Part shown: piece after piece, positions 18,428 through 27,536 of the stretch
Layout of the letters: the number at the start of each line of letters is the position of its first letter
Numbering within the stretch: the first letter of the stretch is position 1
NCBI RefSeq assembly: GCF_011493005.1
Contig: NZ_CP049156.1
Coordinates: forward strand, 2,232,001 to 2,296,000
DNA from: Caballeronia sp. SBC1
GTDB taxonomy: Bacteria; Pseudomonadota; Gammaproteobacteria; Burkholderiales; Burkholderiaceae
Length of the DNA: 64,000 bases
Reading direction: 5' to 3'
The notes under the pieces: generated by a model
Databases searched by the model: none
What the model was told of the DNA's origin: nothing
The model's input: only the letters and a program-made list of their open reading frames with translations
Translations under genes and position numbers: made by a program

Positions 18428-19534
18428 TCACGCAGCCGGCGCACGCCGTGTCGACGGCCGGTTCTGCCGTTGTTCACGCTGGGAAATCGCTTGCTCATAG
18501 ACCGCCAGATGTTCCGTGCATACGCGCTGCACCGAAAAACGCTCCAGATTCAGCTTCGCACGCGCGGCATATTGCGCACGTACGGGCGAATCCATCAGCA
18601 ACCAGCCGATTTTTGCTGCCAATTGCATCGGTTCCTGGGCCGCCACGAGCACCCCCGCACTGCCATTTTCCAGCATCTCCGGAACGCCTCCCACCTTTGT
18701 CGCCACAATCGCACAACCCGCCTCCCGCGCTTCGCTGATCACCAGCGGCCCGGGTGCCTGATGCGCGGCGAACACGAAGACATCAGCTTCGGCCAAATAC
18801 GCACGGGGATCTGCAACGAACCCCGTGAACCGAACACAGTTCGCAATGCCAAGTTGTTCAGCAAGACTTTCCATCAACCCCCGATCTGGGCCATCTCCAA
18901 CCAGATAGAGCTGCGCCTCCTGCGTCTGCCGTACATGCGCAAACGCATGGAGCAGATCGGCAATGCCATTGCGCTCGAACATTGCTGCCACGCACACCAC
19001 GTTTGGATGCTGCAACTGCAATGGCCGCTGCAACTGTCGTCCGGAAAAACGCGGTGAACCGATCGTACCGCTTGTCACCACGCTCAAGCTGTCCGCCAGC
19101 ACGCCACGTTCAAGCATGGCATCGCCCACCGCGTGGCTCACCACGATCACGCGGTCGCCAACACGCATTAGCGAAGCGCTTTTCTGGATATCGTGATGCA
19201 CGGTGGTCACCAGGGCGAAACTTCGGCGCATGCTGCCGAAGCGCGAGATCAACGCGCCGGTCATCATGTGCGCGTGGACGACATCGGGATTAAACCGCTC
19301 GATCAACCGGCCGAACCCCGCGATCATGGCCGGCACGCGCCACGGCTGGCGCGACTGTTGCAGCAGCGAGTGCGTGACGCCATGGCGTCGCAGCAGCGGC
19401 TCGAAGGCGCCCCCCGATGAAGCGACCGCGACGTCGTGTCCGGCGCGCGCCTGCATGCACGCTAGGTCGACCATCGCGTTGACGGTGCCGTTGCCAATGC
19501 ATTGCGCATGCGTGGCCAGGTGAACGATTTTCAT
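18428..19534 (-). CDS. GT4 family glycosyltransferase
   Basis: This GT-B fold retaining glycosyltransferase of 368 residues has an N-terminal acceptor domain (MKIVHLATHAQCIGNGTVNA, PDVVHAHMMTGAL). The C-terminal donor domain has LYLVGDGPDRGLME and VISEAREAGCAIVATKVGG, the region of the EX7E-like motif; here the first glutamate is replaced around APGPLVISEA. It is the last gene of a minus-strand run with two more GT4 genes and the polymerase, 69 bases after its upstream neighbour. Sugar specificity is unknown. Confidence 0.9.
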   Translation of the reverse strand: MKIVHLATHAQCIGNGTVNAMVDLACMQARAGHDVAVASSGGAFEPLLRRHGVTHSLLQQSRQPWRVPAMIAGFGRLIERFNPDVVHAHMMTGALISRFGSMRRSFALVTTVHHDIQKSASLMRVGDRVIVVSHAVGDAMLERGVLADSLSVVTSGTIGSPRFSGRQLQRPLQLQHPNVVCVAAMFERNGIADLLHAFAHVRQTQEAQLYLVGDGPDRGLMESLAEQLGIANCVRFTGFVADPRAYLAEADVFVFAAHQAPGPLVISEAREAGCAIVATKVGGVPEMLENGSAGVLVAAQEPMQLAAKIGWLLMDSPVRAQYAARAKLNLERFSVQRVCTEHLAVYEQAISQREQRQNRPSTRRAPAA

Positions 19535-19603
19535 GACTAGGTCTGGTTCGAGGTTGAACGGCGCCTGGGGCGCCGGGGCCCTTCTTTCTCGTTAGTTTTT
19601 TAT

Positions 19604-20917
19604 TCAATACGAGTCGATAGCTTCGCGATACACCGCGGCCGTCTGCGCCGCGATCACCGGCAGATCAAAGTGCGAGCGCGCATACGCACGGCACTCAGCT
19701 TCGCTGGGGAGCACCCGCTTGCCAAGCAACGCACCGGCGAGCCCTGCTCCCAGCGCCTGAAAGCCGCCCGATTCCAGCACCAGTTCCTGACTCAGCGGAG
19801 CGACCGCTTCGGGCAAGCCGCCCACGGGTGTCACGATCACCGGCGTGCCGCTTGCAAGCGACTCGATGGTGGTCAGGCCGAAGCCTTCCAGCGCCGTTGT
19901 CGGCACCACCGACACATCAGCGGAGCGATACCAGAGCGGCAGCGCTTCGTCGGCGACAAAGCCCGCGAGCCGTACATGCTGCGCCAAACCCCGATAGTCG
20001 ATACGCGCCTGCAACGCCGCCATCAACGGCCCCTTGCCGGCGATGGTCAACAACACGTCGGGCACTTGCTGGCGCACGACGAACATGGCGTCGATCAGGT
20101 CTTCCAGGCCCATGCGCGAGACGAGGCGGCGCACGCAAAAAAGCATGGGCCGGTCTTGCGGAAGTCCGAGCGCAGTCCGTGCGGCACGCCGGTCGATGTC
20201 GGAGCTGAAATGATCGACATCGACACAACCTGGCACGATGCGGATGGTGCGTGCGTTCACGCCGTACTGCTTCTGCAATACATCGGCGAAAGCCTGAGAC
20301 AACACAATGTGCAGATTGCCACGCCGATACACGTGCCGTTCAACGGCACGCCGTAGCATCACATTCGCATGACCGCGCGCGCCGTGCGCCGATTCATCGC
20401 CCCAAGGGCCGTGGAAATGGATCACCTTCGGCACGCGCGAAAACTTGCCGAGCACGGGCGCTGCGTACAACGCGAAATGCGCGGCGACCACGTCGGGCTT
20501 ACGGGCGTTACGCAGTTCGACAGCGGCACGCCGCAAGCCGATCACACGCTTGGCAATAGGTGCGTCGGGTGCGGCGAACGGCGTCACCACGCCATGTGTC
20601 GATGTCCGCACGTTTTCGCTTCCCGCTACGAGGCCTCGCACCATAACGCCCTGAGCGGGCAGTGACTGAATCAATGCACTGACCATGCGGTCGAGGCCAC
20701 CGGGACGTTCGTCGAACCAGTTCATGCCGATCTGCAGCGAGTCGATGGTCCGCGGCTTTGACGCTGAGTTCGACGCATCCCGCGAAGCATCCTTCCAAGC
20801 GTTGCCCGGAGCCTGGTTCAAAGGTTTGTTCGCACCGCTGACCTTATCAGGCGCGCGGTCCGCAGTGGGGCTGGTCGCGCTTGCACGCATGGTCATTGAT
20901 TTGATGGCAGTAGTCAT
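19604..20917 (-). CDS. GT4 family glycosyltransferase with disordered N-terminal extension
   Basis: After about 60 residues of low-complexity, Ser/Ala/Asp-rich sequence comes a GT-B glycosyltransferase. It has GMNWFDERPGGLDRMVSAL (glycine-rich acceptor loop), VPKVIHFHGPWGDES, LLTIAGKGPLMAAL, and the donor-site EX7E region TTALEGFGLTTIESLASGTPVI. Total length is 437 residues. The start ATG overlaps the stop of the upstream GT4 gene as ATGA, so translation is coupled. The extension is real only if this coupled start is used. Confidence 0.9.
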   Translation of the reverse strand: MTTAIKSMTMRASATSPTADRAPDKVSGANKPLNQAPGNAWKDASRDASNSASKPRTIDSLQIGMNWFDERPGGLDRMVSALIQSLPAQGVMVRGLVAGSENVRTSTHGVVTPFAAPDAPIAKRVIGLRRAAVELRNARKPDVVAAHFALYAAPVLGKFSRVPKVIHFHGPWGDESAHGARGHANVMLRRAVERHVYRRGNLHIVLSQAFADVLQKQYGVNARTIRIVPGCVDVDHFSSDIDRRAARTALGLPQDRPMLFCVRRLVSRMGLEDLIDAMFVVRQQVPDVLLTIAGKGPLMAALQARIDYRGLAQHVRLAGFVADEALPLWYRSADVSVVPTTALEGFGLTTIESLASGTPVIVTPVGGLPEAVAPLSQELVLESGGFQALGAGLAGALLGKRVLPSEAECRAYARSHFDLPVIAAQTAAVYREAIDSY

Positions 20918-22200
20918 GTCTTCACCGATACAGTCTCTTGGCGAGCCCGTGCGTTGCGGGGAGCGGCCTTGCGCGTTTTTGCAATGTCTTCGAACAGCGC
21001 GAGATAGCGCGCTGCCATGGTCTGCCAGGACAACGTCGCGGCCAGCGTCTGAGCTGCCTGTCCCATTTCTCGGGCACGCAGCGGGTCGGATGCAATCAGC
21101 GAGATGGCTTCGGCGAGCTGAGTTTCATTGTCGGGATCATCCAGCACGATGCCGCACTCCTCCGTAACCACTTCCGCACCGCCGGTCGTGTGCACGGTGA
21201 TCACCGGCAACGCGGAAGCAAGCGCCTCGAGCAGCACAAGGCTCATGGCTTCATAACGCGACGGGAAGACGAACGCATCGGCGCATCGCATCAGCGTCGG
21301 CATATCGCGGATCATCCCGACAAAATGCACACGATCCGCCACACCAAGCGCGGCCGCCATTGCCGGATACGGGCTGTTCGCCACCCCTCCGGCCACCGCG
21401 AGATGTACGTTGGACGGACACTTCACGAGCGCGCGCAGCACGGTGTCAAGGTTCTTGCGCGCGTTGCGCAGGTCGCCGGCGAACAGCAGCATGAACGGGT
21501 CTTCGGGCAACTTGAAACGCTCCCGCTGTGATGTCTGCGACAACTCCGGCGAGAACTCGACGTTATCCACGCCGTTATGGATCACGCGGATTTTGTCGCG
21601 TGACATGCCGAGCGATACCAGCTCCGAACTTACTTTCTCCGACACCGGCACCAGCACGCGGGCATGCCTGAACGCCCAGCGTTCGCACCACGCATTGATC
21701 CGCGTGAACAACAGTTGATACGCGGCGTACATTCCGCCGGTCAGGCGAAAAGGGTAATAGCCGCTTTTATACCAACCGGTGTGGACGAAGTGGATGGCGT
21801 TCACATCGCAATCTGTCCACGCGATGAAACCATTGACCTGCACCACGTCGAACTCGTGACGATGCGCACGAATCCAGGCAGCGGCGCGTAACGCGAACAC
21901 CTGGTATTGCAGCAAGCGCGTGGGCACCCGGCTCGCGGGCACGCGAACAATGGTGATGCGCGGATGCTGGCTCAACGTTTCGTCGATCTTGGTGCTGAGC
22001 AGCGTGACCGAGTGGCCCGCGGCAAGCGCCGCCTGGACGACCTCGTAGTTGACGCGCCCTTGCCCGTCGTTGCGGCCGACGGTATGGGTGACGATAAGTA
22101 GATTCATACGGTCCTCGTTGGATACTGAGTGTTCTGTCGTGCTGTCCGCCACGTGGCTGGATCCCGCAGGCTGATTGGACTGATCGACGACGGCGCTCAT
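20914..22200 (-). CDS. GT4 family glycosyltransferase
   Basis: This GT-B glycosyltransferase has MNLLIVTHTVGRNDGQGRVNYEV at the start of its first domain, RVIHNGVDNVEFSPE, FMLLFAGDLRNARKNL and, in the donor site, PSRYEAMSLVLLEALASALPVI with the EX7E glutamates. Two starts are credible. ATG 22200 overlaps the polymerase stop as ATGA and adds about 31 disordered residues; ATG 22107 has GAGGA four bases upstream and starts at the fold. I annotate the longer form because the downstream neighbour shows the same arrangement. Confidence 0.88.
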   Translation of the reverse strand: MSAVVDQSNQPAGSSHVADSTTEHSVSNEDRMNLLIVTHTVGRNDGQGRVNYEVVQAALAAGHSVTLLSTKIDETLSQHPRITIVRVPASRVPTRLLQYQVFALRAAAWIRAHRHEFDVVQVNGFIAWTDCDVNAIHFVHTGWYKSGYYPFRLTGGMYAAYQLLFTRINAWCERWAFRHARVLVPVSEKVSSELVSLGMSRDKIRVIHNGVDNVEFSPELSQTSQRERFKLPEDPFMLLFAGDLRNARKNLDTVLRALVKCPSNVHLAVAGGVANSPYPAMAAALGVADRVHFVGMIRDMPTLMRCADAFVFPSRYEAMSLVLLEALASALPVITVHTTGGAEVVTEECGIVLDDPDNETQLAEAISLIASDPLRAREMGQAAQTLAATLSWQTMAARYLALFEDIAKTRKAAPRNARARQETVSVKT

Positions 22201-23897
22201 GTGCGCAGCGTCAGCGTGGACGGCAGCGCAATGTTCTGCTGGGCCACGGTCCCCGTGGCTGCACGGCACGGCGTGAGCGCAGCGTCCGCGGCGGCCCGTT
22301 CATCCGGACGAAGGGCTGCGGCGCGCGCCGACTGTTGAATCTCGCGTGCATAACGCCAGCCGGTAACCGGCAACATCACGCCGATGAAAAAGAACATGCC
22401 GCCCGAGCCGACCAGCGTATTGACGAACACCATCATGGCCAACACGCCGAATGCTGCTGCCGTGCCGGCCACGGCAAAGCGATCGCTTTTCCTTGCGAAG
22501 CTGGCAACAAACGCGCGCAGTATCAGCATCAGCAGCCCTGACGCATAGAGCAGCGTACCGGGCCATCCAAGCACGTACGGCACTTCCATCAGGCCGCTGT
22601 CGAAGTCGACATTATTCGACGATCCATCGCCCGAGAGCTTCGAGCCGAGACCGGTCATGCCAAGACCCTGCCCCGCGATATTGGTCGTCATCTCTGAAAG
22701 AAAGTGGGCGTAGATCTCGGTGCGAACCTGATAGCTGTAGTCGTTATCGAGCTGGGTCACCGTGGAGAAGCGCGCCATCGCCTTGTCCGAGATTTCGTCG
22801 ACCATCGCGACCGGCGAACACAGCAGCACGATCACCGCGACACCGCCGACCAGCCGCAAACGGCTACGGCCGTCGAGCATGACGAACAGGTATATGAGCC
22901 CGATGGCGAGGCCGCCGACCACGCTGCGCGACATCGTGCCGATCAGCGCCGGCACGGCCAGGCCGCCCGCGAGGAAGGCCATCTTGTTGCGTGCGGCGAG
23001 CGTCATCAGCAGGCAGGCCATCATCGCGATGGCGAAGGGGCCTGACGAATTCATCGTGCTGGCGACGCGCATGCCGAACGGCAGCGGCACGCCCTCGGAG
23101 ACCATGCCGGACTGCAGCAGCCAGAACGCGTCCCAGGGTGGCGGGCTGACGTACTGGAACACGCCGTACGCCGCAATCACGAAGCCGCCGAACACAAAGG
23201 TCTTGAGCATCGTGCGGTGATAGTCGGGGTACTGCCGCCACGTCACCATGATGTGAAAGGCGATCAGCACCGGGAACAACCACGAGATCAGCGTATAGGA
23301 CGCAGCTGCAATTCCGGCGCCCACCATGCCGATCACATAGCCATAGAAGATGCCGAGCACGATCAGCGTGAGCGGGATCGCACGCCGCTGCATCAGGACG
23401 CGAAAATGAGTCAGCAGGTTCATGCCGCACAGCGCGGCTGCTATCACCGGCGCCAGCATGATGAGGCTGCGGTCGCTGAATGTGCCGTTGAAGTAGTCGG
23501 ACAGGCGCCGCACTTCCGGTGTGAGGAAGAACAGCCACACAACGAACGAAAGATAGTGCGCGGGCGAACGTTTGTAGAGAATCGCGGCGACCAGCACGGC
23601 GCCCGCCGGATAGAACAGTTCCAGCACACGGCTCTGATGCAGCACGAGCAATAACCCCGTGAGCGCTGCAAATGCGAGCGGCGCGATCATCATGCGGCGC
23701 CGCCGGCTCAGCTCTGCGCGTTGCTTCAACTCAGCGGCGTCGGCCGCGAGCTTCGCTGCACGAGCCGCTTTTGCGGCCGGCGACGGCGCAGGTGCGGACG
23801 CCATCTTCTCGCGCTGCGCCATCCACGGCGTCTTCCATGTCTCGACGCGCCCGTCCTGCGGCTCGTCTCGCCCATTCGTGATCGAAACACTCGACAT
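22197..23897 (-). CDS. Wzy-like polysaccharide polymerase / O-antigen ligase family membrane protein
   Basis: This multi-spanning inner-membrane protein of about 566 residues has 10 or more hydrophobic segments after a charged, alanine-rich cytoplasmic N-terminus of about 65 residues. A large periplasmic loop follows the middle helices and contains DNDYSYQVRTEIYAHFLSEM and GQGLGMTGLGSK, the loop typical of Wzy_C/WaaL proteins. In a Wzx/Wzy system it would polymerise lipid-linked repeat units in the periplasm. Its stop overlaps the start of the next GT4 gene. An upstream GTG at 23945 is also in frame. Confidence 0.87.
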   Translation of the reverse strand: MSSVSITNGRDEPQDGRVETWKTPWMAQREKMASAPAPSPAAKAARAAKLAADAAELKQRAELSRRRRMMIAPLAFAALTGLLLVLHQSRVLELFYPAGAVLVAAILYKRSPAHYLSFVVWLFFLTPEVRRLSDYFNGTFSDRSLIMLAPVIAAALCGMNLLTHFRVLMQRRAIPLTLIVLGIFYGYVIGMVGAGIAAASYTLISWLFPVLIAFHIMVTWRQYPDYHRTMLKTFVFGGFVIAAYGVFQYVSPPPWDAFWLLQSGMVSEGVPLPFGMRVASTMNSSGPFAIAMMACLLMTLAARNKMAFLAGGLAVPALIGTMSRSVVGGLAIGLIYLFVMLDGRSRLRLVGGVAVIVLLCSPVAMVDEISDKAMARFSTVTQLDNDYSYQVRTEIYAHFLSEMTTNIAGQGLGMTGLGSKLSGDGSSNNVDFDSGLMEVPYVLGWPGTLLYASGLLMLILRAFVASFARKSDRFAVAGTAAAFGVLAMMVFVNTLVGSGGMFFFIGVMLPVTGWRYAREIQQSARAAALRPDERAAADAALTPCRAATGTVAQQNIALPSTLTLRT

Positions 23898-24056
23898 TGT
23901 TAAACCCTGTGAAGGAGAGGTCGGCGTCGTGTTCGTGCAATGCACGTCACTCGCGTCCTCTGTGTCATTTGGAAACGTCTAATGCCGACGTTAGGCACTT
24001 GCAGATACGTATTGCAGGGACTTCAGGTTCTTCTTACTGCTGCGTTCTGAACAACT

Positions 24057-24587
24057 TCAAACCTCTTCGACCGTATCGACGAAATCAACCTCGTCGGCAT
24101 ACTGGCTCGTCCGGCCGTTATGACGGCTCTTGCGTATCAGCCCGATCAAGCGAACCCCGCGCTCGACAAACGGCCCCTCCTCCTTGCGAAATCCGAATGC
24201 TTCGTAAAAGCCGCGCAAGCTCACCGGCGCCAGCAAACGCACACCACGCCCGGGCCACCGTTCGCCCGCTGCTGCAAGGACTCGTGCGATCAGCGCTGCA
24301 GCCGTGCCGTCGCCGCGTCGTAGCGGGCTGGTGAGGATCTTGTCCACCACAACCACGTTCGACGCCTCCTGCCCCGTGCTGCCCTCGTGCAAGCGCGCAT
24401 AGGCCATGACGGGCATCGGCCGCGAGATGTCGTCGACTGCAAACACATGGAGGGACGTTTCATCGCGCCCGTCCGGGTCCAGATGCACATGGGACTGTTC
24501 GACAACGAACACAGCGCTTCGCGCCCGCAGGATCAAATACAGCTCCCGTGCGGTGATTTGCTCGAAGTCGAGTGCCTTCCAGTTCAT
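24057..24587 (-). CDS. GNAT family N-acetyltransferase, ElaA-like
   Basis: This small acetyl-CoA-dependent acetyltransferase has about 176 residues. It begins MNWKALDFEQITARELYLILRAR followed by VFVVEQ, the characteristic ElaA opening. The acetyl-CoA region follows, with VDKILTSPLRRGDGTAAALI, and the C-terminal strand carries SLRGFYEAFGF. I chose ATG 24587 because AGGA lies seven bases upstream. It is divergent from the carrier-protein operon, with an inverted repeat in between. The substrate is unknown, and a link to the neighbouring operon is only positional. Confidence 0.87.
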   Translation of the reverse strand: MNWKALDFEQITARELYLILRARSAVFVVEQSHVHLDPDGRDETSLHVFAVDDISRPMPVMAYARLHEGSTGQEASNVVVVDKILTSPLRRGDGTAAALIARVLAAAGERWPGRGVRLLAPVSLRGFYEAFGFRKEEGPFVERGVRLIGLIRKSRHNGRTSQYADEVDFVDTVEEV

Positions 24588-24945
24588 GTGCCGGTCCTGC
24601 TCCAGATAAAGCCGAAAACACCGGCTTGTTCGATGTTCATACCTTAAGTCGTTGACCACTTAACTTCCGTGCGGCATCGCACCGACGCAACCCCTTGCTA
24701 ATCCGTTAAATACGGTCAACCGAACCGCAATCGGCGAATGACGAACTGCCGCGAGAAAGAGCCCGAAACCAAGAGCCTGAAACCCGTTCACACGGGACAA
24801 GCCTCCAGGCTTTAAAACAAACGTGCGCCAGGTTGCCGATTGCACGACCAGTCCGGTTCCGGTCCCGCAACCAAGCCGATATCAAGCGGCTGCGGCCGGT
24901 CTTAGGTGAAACACCTTTAGTGACGCTTCTTTGGGGGGCTATGAC
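24588..24945. promoter_or_regulatory. Divergent control region of the GNAT gene and carrier-protein operon
   Basis: This 358-base non-coding gap lies between two divergent genes. It holds an inverted repeat TTAAGT-8-ACTTAA (24644-24663), 57 bases upstream of the GNAT start. A small hairpin-forming repeat AGGTG-AAA-CACCT (24904-24916) lies in the probable leader of the carrier-protein operon. I could not pick a convincing sigma-70 promoter by eye. Confidence 0.4.
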
Positions 24946-25197
24946 ATGAAATCCGCACTGCGCCGCATCCTTACCGAATCCGCCCGGCTCGACGTTCCCG
25001 CTGACTCGCTCGCCGATGACGCGGACCTCTACGCCGCCGGCTTGTCGTCGCTTGCGACGGTTCATCTGATGCTCGCCGTTGAAGACGAGTTCGGTATCGA
25101 GATCCCTGACCGCATGCTGACGCGTCGCCTGTTTTCGTCGATCGACTCGATCGCCGCCGCGGTGACCGAACTGCAACTGGCGCAGGCCGCAGCATGA
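24946..25197 (+). CDS. Stand-alone acyl/aminoacyl carrier protein
   Basis: This 83-residue four-helix carrier protein is expected to be modified with 4'-phosphopantetheine. The attachment site lies in LYAAGLSSLATVHLML: Ser35 precedes Leu as in the canonical (D)SL motif, with Ser34 replacing Asp. The helix 2-3 part EDEFGIEIPDRMLTRRLF is typical of acyl carrier proteins. The ATG at 24946 follows a G-rich ribosome site. Its stop overlaps the start of the next gene as ATGA. It is most likely the partner loaded by the amino acid:[carrier protein] ligase two genes downstream. Confidence 0.92.
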   Translation: MKSALRRILTESARLDVPADSLADDADLYAAGLSSLATVHLMLAVEDEFGIEIPDRMLTRRLFSSIDSIAAAVTELQLAQAAA

Positions 25198-26492
25198 ACG
25201 CCTCGACGGATGTCGCCGTCCTTGCAACAGTGAAGGCCGAAGAAGCCGCCGTCGAGGCAGCACAGATCGTGGAAGGCGTCCGGCAAGCGTCGACCGAGCC
25301 ACTGTGGCTCGCCGCCACCCGCCGCGTGGCGCAAGTCGCAACGCTTCATGCCGCCGCGGTCGATCGCGACGCGCGTTTTCCGGTAGAAGCCTTCGAGGCA
25401 ATGCGCCGCGAACGGCTGCTGTCCGCGATGATTCCCACCGCGCTCGGCGGGGCCGGCCTGACGCTTGCCGAAGTGGCGCGCATTTGCGAAACGCTGGCGC
25501 GTGCGTGTTCATCGACTGCAATGGTGTATGCAATGCATCAGAGCCAGGTGGCGTGCATCGTCGATCAGGGCAACGCAGTCCCGTGGCAACGCGAGATGAT
25601 CGCGCGCCTGGTGGACGAGCAATGGCTGCTCGCTTCCGCGACGTCCGAAGAGACCATCGGCGGCAACATGCGCACCAGCGCCTGTGCGGTCGAACTGGTC
25701 GATGGCGCGTTCAGGATCGAGAAGCTCGCACCGACCATCTCGTACGGCGAACATGCTGACTGCATCCTCGTCACCGCACGCCGCAGCCCAGAGGCCAGTG
25801 CGTCGGACCAGGTGCTGATCGTGGTCCCGCGCGACTCGCTCGTGCTGGAAAAGCGCGGCGGCTGGGACTCGCTCGGCATGCGCGGCACCTGCAGCGAAAG
25901 CTTCCGGCTCGTTGCCGAGGGTCGCGCCGAGCAGATCCTGCCCGTGCCGTTTGCTCAGATTGCGGACCAGAGCATGTTGCCGGTTTCGCATACGTTGTGG
26001 GCATCGGTCTGGATCGGCATTACTGCCGACGCGGTGAACCGCGCGCACCAGTTCTTCCGTGCCCAGGCGCGCGGCAAGCCGGGTGCATTGCCCCCTTCGG
26101 CGGGACGGCTCGCGGACGCAGTTGCTCAGTTACGCATGATGCAGGCGCGCCTCAAGGTTGCACTCGATGCCGCAACGGAAGCCTCGTCGGAGCGCATTGC
26201 ACGCGATGCCCAGGAAGCCTGCGATTTCGATACGCCGCTTGGCGCCTCGCTGAGTCTCGCCTCCGACATGAACACGCTCAAGCTCAGCATCTCGTCGACT
26301 GCGCTGCAGGTCGTGCAAGAAACGCTGATGATCTGCGGCATGGCGGGCTACAAGAACAACACCGATTACAGCGTCGGGCGTCATCTGCGCGATCTTTTCT
26401 CAGCACCGCTGATGATCAGCAACGACCGCATCCAACTGAACACGGCGAACCTGCTGCTTGCGCAGCGCACGCCGGCTACGGGGAGAATCTAG
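25194..26492 (+). CDS. Acyl-CoA dehydrogenase-like flavoprotein of the carrier-protein operon
   Basis: The 432-residue protein has the acyl-CoA dehydrogenase layout: an N-terminal helical domain (about 40-150; MIPTALGGAGLTLAEVARICETLA), a middle beta domain (about 155-260) and a C-terminal helical domain ending with GRHLRDLFSAPLM. In the usual family the last motif continues to Y-E-G-T with the catalytic Glu; here the aligned residues are ISND, and by eye the isovaleryl-type Glu is also absent. It lies between the carrier protein (ATGA overlap) and the ligase (three-base gap). It may therefore act on a carrier-bound aminoacyl thioester, as PltE-like enzymes do, or have another role. Confidence 0.88.
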   Translation: MNASTDVAVLATVKAEEAAVEAAQIVEGVRQASTEPLWLAATRRVAQVATLHAAAVDRDARFPVEAFEAMRRERLLSAMIPTALGGAGLTLAEVARICETLARACSSTAMVYAMHQSQVACIVDQGNAVPWQREMIARLVDEQWLLASATSEETIGGNMRTSACAVELVDGAFRIEKLAPTISYGEHADCILVTARRSPEASASDQVLIVVPRDSLVLEKRGGWDSLGMRGTCSESFRLVAEGRAEQILPVPFAQIADQSMLPVSHTLWASVWIGITADAVNRAHQFFRAQARGKPGALPPSAGRLADAVAQLRMMQARLKVALDAATEASSERIARDAQEACDFDTPLGASLSLASDMNTLKLSISSTALQVVQETLMICGMAGYKNNTDYSVGRHLRDLFSAPLMISNDRIQLNTANLLLAQRTPATGRI

Positions 26493-26495
26493 GAC

Positions 26496-27536
26496 ATGAA
26501 CACGGTAACGGAACACGCGGCCATCGCAGCCGCCGAAGCACAGCAAGCATCCACCTACAACGCGTCGGACATCACGTTGCGGGATCGTTTGATTGAAGCG
26601 GGAATCCTGATCGACACCGGCGAAGATGGCTTGTATGGCCGCAGCCAGGTATTCGAGGACGTGATCGACCGCCTCAACAACGCAATCACGCTGCTGGGCG
26701 CAGACCAGGAAGCTGAAGTGCTGCGCTTTCCTCCCGCCATGCGCCGCCATGACTTCGAGGACAGCGAATACCTGAAAAGCTTCCCCGATCTCGCCGGCAC
26801 GATCCACTCGTTCCAGGGCAATGACCGTGGTCATCATCGGCTGCTGGAAGCGCTCGAAAAGACTGTATCGGTAGGCGAAGAAGAACGCACCGACGAATGG
26901 ATGGACCAGCAGAAACCCACCCGCCTGGTCCTGACGCCGGCCGCTTGCTATCCGATCTACCCGACCATCGCCAAGCGTGGCGCACTGGCCGAAGACGGTG
27001 CGACTGTCGACGTGTTTGCGTATTGTTTCCGCCATGAACCGTCCATTGATCCGGGCCGCATGCAGATGTTCCGGATGCGCGAATACGTGCGCCTCGGCAG
27101 CCCGCAGCAGGTCATGGACTTCCGGCAGAAGTGGATCGAGCGTGGCTCGCTGCTTGTGAAAATGCTTGGCCTGCCGTTCGAAATCGATCTCGCCAATGAC
27201 CCGTTCTTCGGCCGTGGCGGCAAGATCGTGGCCGACAGCCAGCGCGCCCAGCAACTGAAATTCGAACTGCTGATCCCGGTTGCAACGCCCGACCGGCCGA
27301 CCGCATGCCTGTCGTTCAACTACCACATGGAACACTTCGGCGAGATCTGGAAGATCGCCCAGGCGGACGGTGAACTGGCGCACACCGCATGCGTCGGTTT
27401 CGGCATGGAACGCACGACGCTGGCCCTCTTCCGTCATCATGGCCTCGACGTCAAGGCGTGGCCGGCCGACGTGCGTGAGTTCCTCTGGGGCGATACGCAG
27501 TCGCGTATCAGCGCCGGACTCGGAGCACTGTCATGA
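26496..27536 (+). CDS. Amino acid:[carrier protein] ligase (class II aaRS relative, SerRS-like)
   Basis: This is a truncated homologue of atypical seryl-tRNA synthetases that lacks the tRNA-binding arm. It activates an amino acid (glycine or alanine in characterised relatives) and loads it on a phosphopantetheinyl carrier protein. Motif 2 is FRHEPSIDPGRMQMFRMREY (about 178-197) and motif 3 is GFGMERTTLALFR (about 301-313). The expected zinc ligands are C151, E196 and C299. Their spacing matches that of C131/E176/C279, which I recall for the Bradyrhizobium enzyme, with a constant offset of 20. Length is 346 residues, and GGGGAG precedes the start. Its stop overlaps the DUF1839 start. Confidence 0.93.
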   Translation: MNTVTEHAAIAAAEAQQASTYNASDITLRDRLIEAGILIDTGEDGLYGRSQVFEDVIDRLNNAITLLGADQEAEVLRFPPAMRRHDFEDSEYLKSFPDLAGTIHSFQGNDRGHHRLLEALEKTVSVGEEERTDEWMDQQKPTRLVLTPAACYPIYPTIAKRGALAEDGATVDVFAYCFRHEPSIDPGRMQMFRMREYVRLGSPQQVMDFRQKWIERGSLLVKMLGLPFEIDLANDPFFGRGGKIVADSQRAQQLKFELLIPVATPDRPTACLSFNYHMEHFGEIWKIAQADGELAHTACVGFGMERTTLALFRHHGLDVKAWPADVREFLWGDTQSRISAGLGALS

